Assembly (NCBI GenBank): GCA_046082625.1
Contig: JBJTYE010000215.1
Location: forward strand, 1-9,128
Length of the DNA: 9,128 bases
Reading direction: 5' to 3'
Origin: Casp-actino8 sp046082625
Lineage (GTDB): Bacteria; Actinomycetota; Acidimicrobiia; Acidimicrobiales; Ilumatobacteraceae
Under the pieces are notes generated by a model. That model had not been told where the DNA came from and made no database searches. It saw only the letters and a program-made list of their open reading frames with translations. The translations under genes were made by a program, and so were the position numbers. Positions 5,724 to 9,128 of the stretch are shown one piece after another (the first letter of the stretch is position 1; every line of letters starts with the position of its first letter).

Positions 5724-6092
5724 TCAGTCGACCGAGTGGGCCTTCAGATCGGCCAGATCGCAGAACTCGAGCGCCGACACGTGGGTGCTCTTCAGGACGA
5801 CCTGCGGTGCCGTGCCGGCCTCGAAGGCCTCTTGCCAGCGGGAGGCGCACAGGCACCACTGGTCCCCGGCGCTCAATCCCGGGAAGCTGTACTCCGGTCG
5901 CGGCGTACTGAGGTCGTTGCCCCGGGAGGCGCTGAAGGCCAGGAACTCACTGGTCATGACGGCGCAGACGACGTGCATGCCGGGATCGTCACCCCGCGAC
6001 TCGCAACAGCCCGTGCGGTAGTAGCCGGTCATCGGATCCGTCGAACAGGGATGCAGTTCTTCGCCCAGGACGTTGCGCTGCGTCACGTTCAC
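5724..6092 (-). CDS. DUF2237 family protein
   Basis: A 122-residue cysteine-containing protein of the uncharacterised DUF2237 family, recognisable across its whole length: NVLGEELHPCSTDPMTGYYR at the N-terminus, GCC (28-30), HVVCAVMTSEFL (40-51), SRGNDLSTP (56-64), FPGL (70-73), and the diagnostic GDQWCLCASRWQEA (76-89). Cys16, Cys29, Cys30, Cys43, Cys80 and Cys82 lie in these conserved blocks and suggest metal or redox chemistry, but no activity is established to my knowledge. Cytosolic, with no signal peptide. The GTG start at 6092 overlaps the TGA stop of the metal-transporter gene (GTGA), indicating translational coupling; a second GTG two codons later (6086) is possible. Co-expression with a divalent-metal transporter is compatible with a metal-related role, which is inference. 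Confidence 0.88.
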   Translation of the reverse strand: MNVTQRNVLGEELHPCSTDPMTGYYRTGCCESRGDDPGMHVVCAVMTSEFLAFSASRGNDLSTPRPEYSFPGLSAGDQWCLCASRWQEAFEAGTAPQVVLKSTHVSALEFCDLADLKAHSVD

Positions 6093-6814
6093 ACCACCGA
6101 GACGTCGAAGAGTCGACCGATGAGATAGGTGACGCCGCAGGCTCCGAGCAGGATCAGAACTTGTCGTAAGGCGCTGAGCGGCACGTTGCGCTCAGCACCG
6201 CGGCCGATGAGTGCACCGACGATGCCGGCGAAACCGACTCCGAGGAGCACCGAGGCCAACTGGGCCGCTCCACCCGAGCCGATGTACCACGGCACCACCG
6301 GCATCAAAGCACCGAAGAGGAAACAAGCCAGCGAGAGCAATGCGGCACCCATGGGTGAAGGGAGGACTCCCGGATCGACCCCCAGTTCCTCGCGGGCGTG
6401 CACGCCGAGGGCCACATCGGGCCGACGCATCACGTCGGCGGCGGCCAACGCGGCGCGTTCGGGCTCGATCCCGTGGCTTTCGTAGATCTTGGCCAGTTCC
6501 AGCGTCTCGGCCGCCGTGTTGACGTGGAGTTCGCGCTTTTCGATCTCCAGTTCGCGCGTGATCAATTCGTTCTGTGCCGACACCGACACCCATTCGCCGG
6601 CGGCCATGCTGGCGGCTCCGGCGATGGCGCCGGCGATACCGGCCAACCTCACCACCGAGGAATCCACCCCACTGCTGGCGAAACCGATCACCAACGACAC
6701 GTTCGACACCAGACCGTCGCTGATTCCGAACACCGCCGCCCGCGCCAGACCACCCGACACCGAGCGATGTCCCGGGTGCTGTTCCTTGGTGGAGATGAAG
6801 GTGTGGCGACTCAT
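6089..6814 (-). CDS. VIT1/CCC1-family Fe2+/Mn2+ transporter
   Basis: Integral membrane protein of 241 residues that probably exports or sequesters ferrous iron or manganese. The family signature FGISDGLVSN (29-38) opens the first membrane helix. Likely membrane segments are at about 25-48, 55-80, 153-176, 180-204 and 214-236, the five-helix plan of the family. MAAGEWVSVSAQNE (70-83) ends the second helix. A glutamate-rich cytosolic section follows (about 83-147: Glu88, Glu90, Glu92, Glu95, Glu103, Glu106), corresponding to the metal-binding domain of VIT1. There is no N-terminal ferritin-like domain as in MbfA-type proteins. The frame is open further upstream, but the ATG at 6814 is the natural start: upstream residues would overlap gltX and look random. 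It is divergent from gltX (42-base gap) and coupled to the DUF2237 gene. Specific metal and direction of transport are inferred from the family. Confidence 0.9.
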   Translation of the reverse strand: MSRHTFISTKEQHPGHRSVSGGLARAAVFGISDGLVSNVSLVIGFASSGVDSSVVRLAGIAGAIAGAASMAAGEWVSVSAQNELITRELEIEKRELHVNTAAETLELAKIYESHGIEPERAALAAADVMRRPDVALGVHAREELGVDPGVLPSPMGAALLSLACFLFGALMPVVPWYIGSGGAAQLASVLLGVGFAGIVGALIGRGAERNVPLSALRQVLILLGACGVTYLIGRLFDVSVV

Positions 6815-6856
6815 GGACGTGACGCTAGTGGGCTTCTGGCGCAGGAGTAGCGTGAG
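6815..6856. promoter_or_regulatory. Divergent promoter region, metal transporter / gltX
   Basis: The 42-base gap carries TAGCGT facing both ways: on the minus strand at 6827-6822, seven bases before the transporter ATG, and on the plus strand at 6848-6853. Together they form an inverted repeat. The minus-strand copy fits a leaderless -10. The plus-strand copy would suit a leaderless gltX start at 6863 but is too close to 6857. AGGAG (6843-6847) is instead a good ribosome binding site nine bases before ATG 6857, in which case the gltX promoter lies further upstream, inside the transporter gene. Confidence 0.4.
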
Positions 6857-8290
6857 ATGTGCATGACTCATGTCCCGGTCCCTCGTTATCGCTTCGCGCC
6901 CTCGCCGACCGGGTTCTTCCATGTGGGAGGCGCCCGGACGGCGCTCTACAACTGGGCACTGGCCAAGAGGTCGGGGGGTGTGTTCGTCCTGCGCATCGAG
7001 GACACCGACGAAGTCCGCAATCAGCCGGAGTGGACCCAGGGCATCATCGACGCTCTGGCCTGGATCGGCATCCATCGGCACGATCCCACCTTCGAAGGAC
7101 CGTATTTCCAAAGCGATTCCGCTGCCGCCCACGTGGCCGCGGCCGAACAGTTGCACGCGGCTGGCCACGCCTACTACTGCGATCTCACCTCCGAACAGAT
7201 CCAGGAGCGATCCAAGGCTTCGGGGACCCCCGGATACGACGGCTACTCCCGCGACCGCGGTCTCGGTCCCGGACCCGGACGCGTTCTGCGGTTCCGCGTT
7301 CCCGACGGTCACACCGTGGTGCGCGATCTGGTGCGCGGCGAGGTGGACTTCGACAACTCCACCATCGAGGACTTCGTGCTGTTACGCGGCAACGGATCGC
7401 CGATGTTCCTGCTCGCCAATGTGGTGGACGACATGTCGATGGGCATCACCAATGTGGTGCGGGCCGAGGAGCACCTGCCCAACACTCCCAAGCAGCAGTT
7501 GCTCTGGGAGGCCCTCGGCCGTACGCCGCCGGAATGGGCGCACGTCCCGGTCCTGGTGAACGAACAGCGTAAGAAACTGTCGAAGCGGCGGGACAAGGTG
7601 GCTCTCGAGCAGTTCAAGGACGAGGGCTATCTGGCCACTGCGATGGTGAACTATCTGATGACTCTCGGATGGGCGCACCGAGGTGAGACCGAGATCGTTC
7701 CCTGGGATCGGATCCAGGACGAGTTCCGCTTGGAGGACGTCAGTCATTCGCCGGCGTATTTCGATCTGAAGAAGTTGGCCGCCTTCAACGGCGAGTACAT
7801 CCGCGCACTCGACCTGGACGATTTCATCGCCGCCTGCGCGCCGTTCCTCGAGGCGCCCGGGGTCCCGTGGCGGCCCGAGCAGTTCGACGCCGGAGTTTTT
7901 CGCGCCATCGCACCCTTGGCTCAGACTCGCCTGGTGGTGTTGTCCGAAATCGTGGAGTTGGTGGACTTCTTGTTCCTGGATGCACCGCTCGTGGACGAGA
8001 CGTCCTGGACCAAGACCTTTCCCGGTGGCACCGATGCTTCGGGCATGGTGGCGGCGAGCATCGAGGCTCTCGGTGGGGTGTCCTCGTGGGATCACGAGAC
8101 ATTGAAGGCGACCGTCGAAGAGATCGGCGCGGCGCGGGGATTGAAGTTGGGCAAGGCCCAGGCGCCAGTGCGGGTGGCAGTCACCGGGCGCACCGTCGGT
8201 CCACCGCTCTTCGAAGCTCTCGAGATCCTCGGACGCGATCGGGTGGTGGAACGCCTCGACGTCGCGCAGCGACGACTGTCGGGGTCATGA
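6857..8290 (+). CDS. gltX: Glutamyl-tRNA synthetase (probably non-discriminating)
   Basis: Cytosolic class I aminoacyl-tRNA synthetase that activates glutamate with ATP and loads it on tRNA-Glu. In bacteria lacking glutaminyl-tRNA synthetase it also loads tRNA-Gln for later amidation by GatCAB. The 477-residue length is normal. The Rossmann-fold catalytic domain starts with RFAPSPTG (12-19) and the HIGH-type motif HVGG (22-25). LRIEDTD follows near residue 46, the EEHLPNTPKQ segment near 200, and the KMSKS-type loop KLSKR at 240-244. The rest is the helical anticodon-binding part. Start: ATG 6857 has AGGAG nine bases upstream; ATG 6863 (MTHVPVPRYRF) is a plausible alternative that loses two residues. 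It overlaps the next gene by four bases (ATGA). The tRNA-Gln gene just downstream, and the actinobacterial character of the window, make dual tRNA-Glu/tRNA-Gln charging likely; that is inference. Confidence 0.95.
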   Translation: MCMTHVPVPRYRFAPSPTGFFHVGGARTALYNWALAKRSGGVFVLRIEDTDEVRNQPEWTQGIIDALAWIGIHRHDPTFEGPYFQSDSAAAHVAAAEQLHAAGHAYYCDLTSEQIQERSKASGTPGYDGYSRDRGLGPGPGRVLRFRVPDGHTVVRDLVRGEVDFDNSTIEDFVLLRGNGSPMFLLANVVDDMSMGITNVVRAEEHLPNTPKQQLLWEALGRTPPEWAHVPVLVNEQRKKLSKRRDKVALEQFKDEGYLATAMVNYLMTLGWAHRGETEIVPWDRIQDEFRLEDVSHSPAYFDLKKLAAFNGEYIRALDLDDFIAACAPFLEAPGVPWRPEQFDAGVFRAIAPLAQTRLVVLSEIVELVDFLFLDAPLVDETSWTKTFPGGTDASGMVAASIEALGGVSSWDHETLKATVEEIGAARGLKLGKAQAPVRVAVTGRTVGPPLFEALEILGRDRVVERLDVAQRRLSGS

Positions 8291-8991
8291 GCGATTCGCG
8301 CGACGACACTCCGGTCGGCGGCACTCTCTTCACCGTCGCCCGTCGTCGACTGCTGCGGGCGCCGCGGTGGTGGCGTCGTGGCGGGTGGTCGCGGGTCATG
8401 GGTGTGCTCGGCGTGCTGGCACTCGTGGGTGTGGCGTACCTGGCGGTGACGGTGGTGCAGGTGTGGGACACCGGACGGAACCGGACCGTGCAACCTGCGG
8501 ACGCCATCGTGGTGATGGGCGCGGCTCAGTACGACGGACGTCCGTCCCCGCAGTTGCAGGCCCGCCTCGATCACGCTCTCGGTCTGTGGCAGTTCGGTGT
8601 GGCTCCGACCATCATCGTCACGGGCGGAAATCGGCCCGGTGACCGGTTCACCGAAGCCGAGTCCTCGGCCAACTATCTGACCGAGCGGGGGGTGCCGGCT
8701 TCGGCGATCCTGTCCGAGAACACCGGATCGACGTCCTGGCAATCGTTGCGCAACGTGGCGGCGTTGGCGGCCGAACGCGGACTGGCGCGCCTGGTGTTGG
8801 TGAGTGATCCGTTCCATTCTTTACGCATCAAGTTGATGGTGAAGGAACTTGGTCTGAGTGCTCAGACCTCCTCCACGGCCACCAGCCCGGTGCGGGGATG
8901 GTTGGCGTTCCGCCGTCATGTGGAAGAGGCCGCCGGGGTGGCCCTCGGTCGCATCATCGGCTTCGACACCGTCGAGACCTTGGTCGGCTAG
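8287..8991 (+). CDS. DUF218 (YdcF/SanA-like) membrane-anchored protein
   Basis: A 234-residue protein with a very basic N-terminal stretch (residues 18-36), one hydrophobic segment (about 36-58) and then a DUF218 domain. The domain runs from ADAIVVMGAAQYDGRPSPQL (71-90) through IIVTGG (109-114), an acidic ESSANYL block, ILSENTGSTSW (141-151, the conserved ENxS/T block) and LVLVSDPFHSLR (169-180). By the positive-inside rule the domain would be outside the membrane. DUF218 proteins include SanA and YdcF of Escherichia coli, linked to envelope permeability and to an S-adenosylmethionine-binding fold; the biochemical role here is unknown. The start ATG overlaps the gltX stop (ATGA), indicating translational coupling. 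The frame is open further upstream inside gltX, but that extension is an arginine-rich shadow. Confidence 0.88.
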   Translation: MSDSRDDTPVGGTLFTVARRRLLRAPRWWRRGGWSRVMGVLGVLALVGVAYLAVTVVQVWDTGRNRTVQPADAIVVMGAAQYDGRPSPQLQARLDHALGLWQFGVAPTIIVTGGNRPGDRFTEAESSANYLTERGVPASAILSENTGSTSWQSLRNVAALAAERGLARLVLVSDPFHSLRIKLMVKELGLSAQTSSTATSPVRGWLAFRRHVEEAAGVALGRIIGFDTVETLVG

Positions 8992-9000
8992 AGCGGCCGG

Positions 9001-9024
9001 TGGTGGCCGGGGATTCGGCCACTA
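9001..9024 (+). terminator. Hairpin after the gltX operon
   Basis: GTGGCCG (9003-9009) pairs with CGGCCAC (9016-9022) around a six-base loop, extendable by G-U and U-A pairs to 9001/9024. It begins nine bases after the DUF218 stop codon. No T-tract follows, so termination would be non-canonical; the 3' arm also overlaps the candidate -10 of the tRNA gene. Confidence 0.45.
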
Positions 9025-9028
9025 CACT
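9023..9028 (+). promoter_or_regulatory. Putative -10 of the tRNA-Gln promoter
   Basis: TACACT (9023-9028) fits TANNNT well and lies 11 bases before the mature tRNA 5' end, leaving a short 5' leader of about four or five bases for RNase P. No clear -35 is visible; the position 17 bases upstream is occupied by the hairpin sequence. Confidence 0.45.
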
Positions 9029-9039
9029 CGGGGTTCCCT

Positions 9040-9114
9040 TGGGGAGTGGTGTAACTGGCAACACAGCAGATTCTGGATCTGTTATTCAGGGTTCGATTCC
9101 TTGCTCCCCAGCCA
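9040..9114 (+). tRNA. tRNA-Gln (anticodon CUG)
   Basis: A full cloverleaf can be drawn. The acceptor stem TGGGGAG (9040-9046) pairs with CTCCCCA (9104-9110), followed by discriminator G (9111) and an encoded CCA (9112-9114). The D stem is GTG (9049-9051) with CAC (9062-9064). The anticodon stem GCAGA (9066-9070) pairs with TCTGT (9078-9082), with loop TTCTGGA giving anticodon CTG at 9073-9075, which reads the glutamine codon CAG. The T stem CAGGG (9087-9091) pairs with CCTTG (9099-9103) around TTCGATT. The weak U1-A72 pair and G73 are typical of tRNA-Gln. Confidence 0.96.
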
Positions 9115-9128
9115 GATGTCCTGATCAC

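Noticed and set aside
6815..7312. N-terminal extension of the metal transporter into the gltX region
   Set aside because: The family's N-terminal region begins just before GGLARAAVFG, the ATG at 6814 is well placed, and the extension is a shadow of gltX.
7867..8286. N-terminal extension of the DUF218 protein inside gltX
   Set aside because: The added residues are Arg/Gly-rich shadow sequence. The ATGA overlap at 8287 gives a natural start followed by a basic stretch and one membrane helix.
1..9128. Mobile elements, CRISPR array, prophage or defence genes
   Set aside because: No transposase, integrase, terminal repeats, regularly spaced repeats or toxin-like genes are visible. The region next to tRNA-Gln shows no attachment-site duplication inside the window.

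Overview
The window is GC-rich and densely coded. Most start regions carry TANNNT-type -10 hexamers only a few bases before the start codon (probable leaderless transcripts), and the tRNA has an encoded CCA. Together with a CimA-type citramalate synthase, a long acyl-CoA dehydrogenase and a glutamyl-tRNA synthetase next to tRNA-Gln, this fits a high-GC actinobacterium. Acidimicrobiia-like is my best guess, but it is an inference from style and not a phylogenetic result.

Layout. 1-233: no convincing gene; three imperfect copies of a CACAGG-TT-type element resembling degenerate DnaA boxes. 234-338: a compact leader with a 16-residue ORF containing four consecutive isoleucine codons, a strong hairpin starting inside its stop codon, and an intrinsic terminator. 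381-1976 (+): cimA, citramalate synthase, which makes an isoleucine precursor, so the leader reads as an isoleucine attenuator. 2009-2530 (+): conserved-looking protein of unknown function. 2582-4354 (+): long (590 aa) FAD acyl-CoA dehydrogenase with a C-terminal extension. 4317-5624 (-): a 435-residue regulator with two TetR-type helix-turn-helix regions, overlapping the dehydrogenase tail to tail; its promoter contains repeated CTATAG elements. 5724-6092 (-): DUF2237 protein, translationally coupled to 6089-6814 (-), a VIT1/CCC1-type metal transporter. 6857-8290 (+): gltX, divergent from the transporter. 8287-8991 (+): membrane-anchored DUF218 (YdcF/SanA-like) protein, coupled to gltX. 9040-9114 (+): tRNA-Gln(CUG).

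Functionally the window is mostly housekeeping: isoleucine synthesis, acyl-CoA oxidation, metal handling and Glu/Gln tRNA charging. The most interesting element is the isoleucine attenuator in front of cimA. Its leader peptide, flanking hairpin and terminator are directly visible, but no clear antiterminator is. Second is the single-chain tandem TetR regulator with its candidate operators. No mobile element, CRISPR array or defence island is visible.
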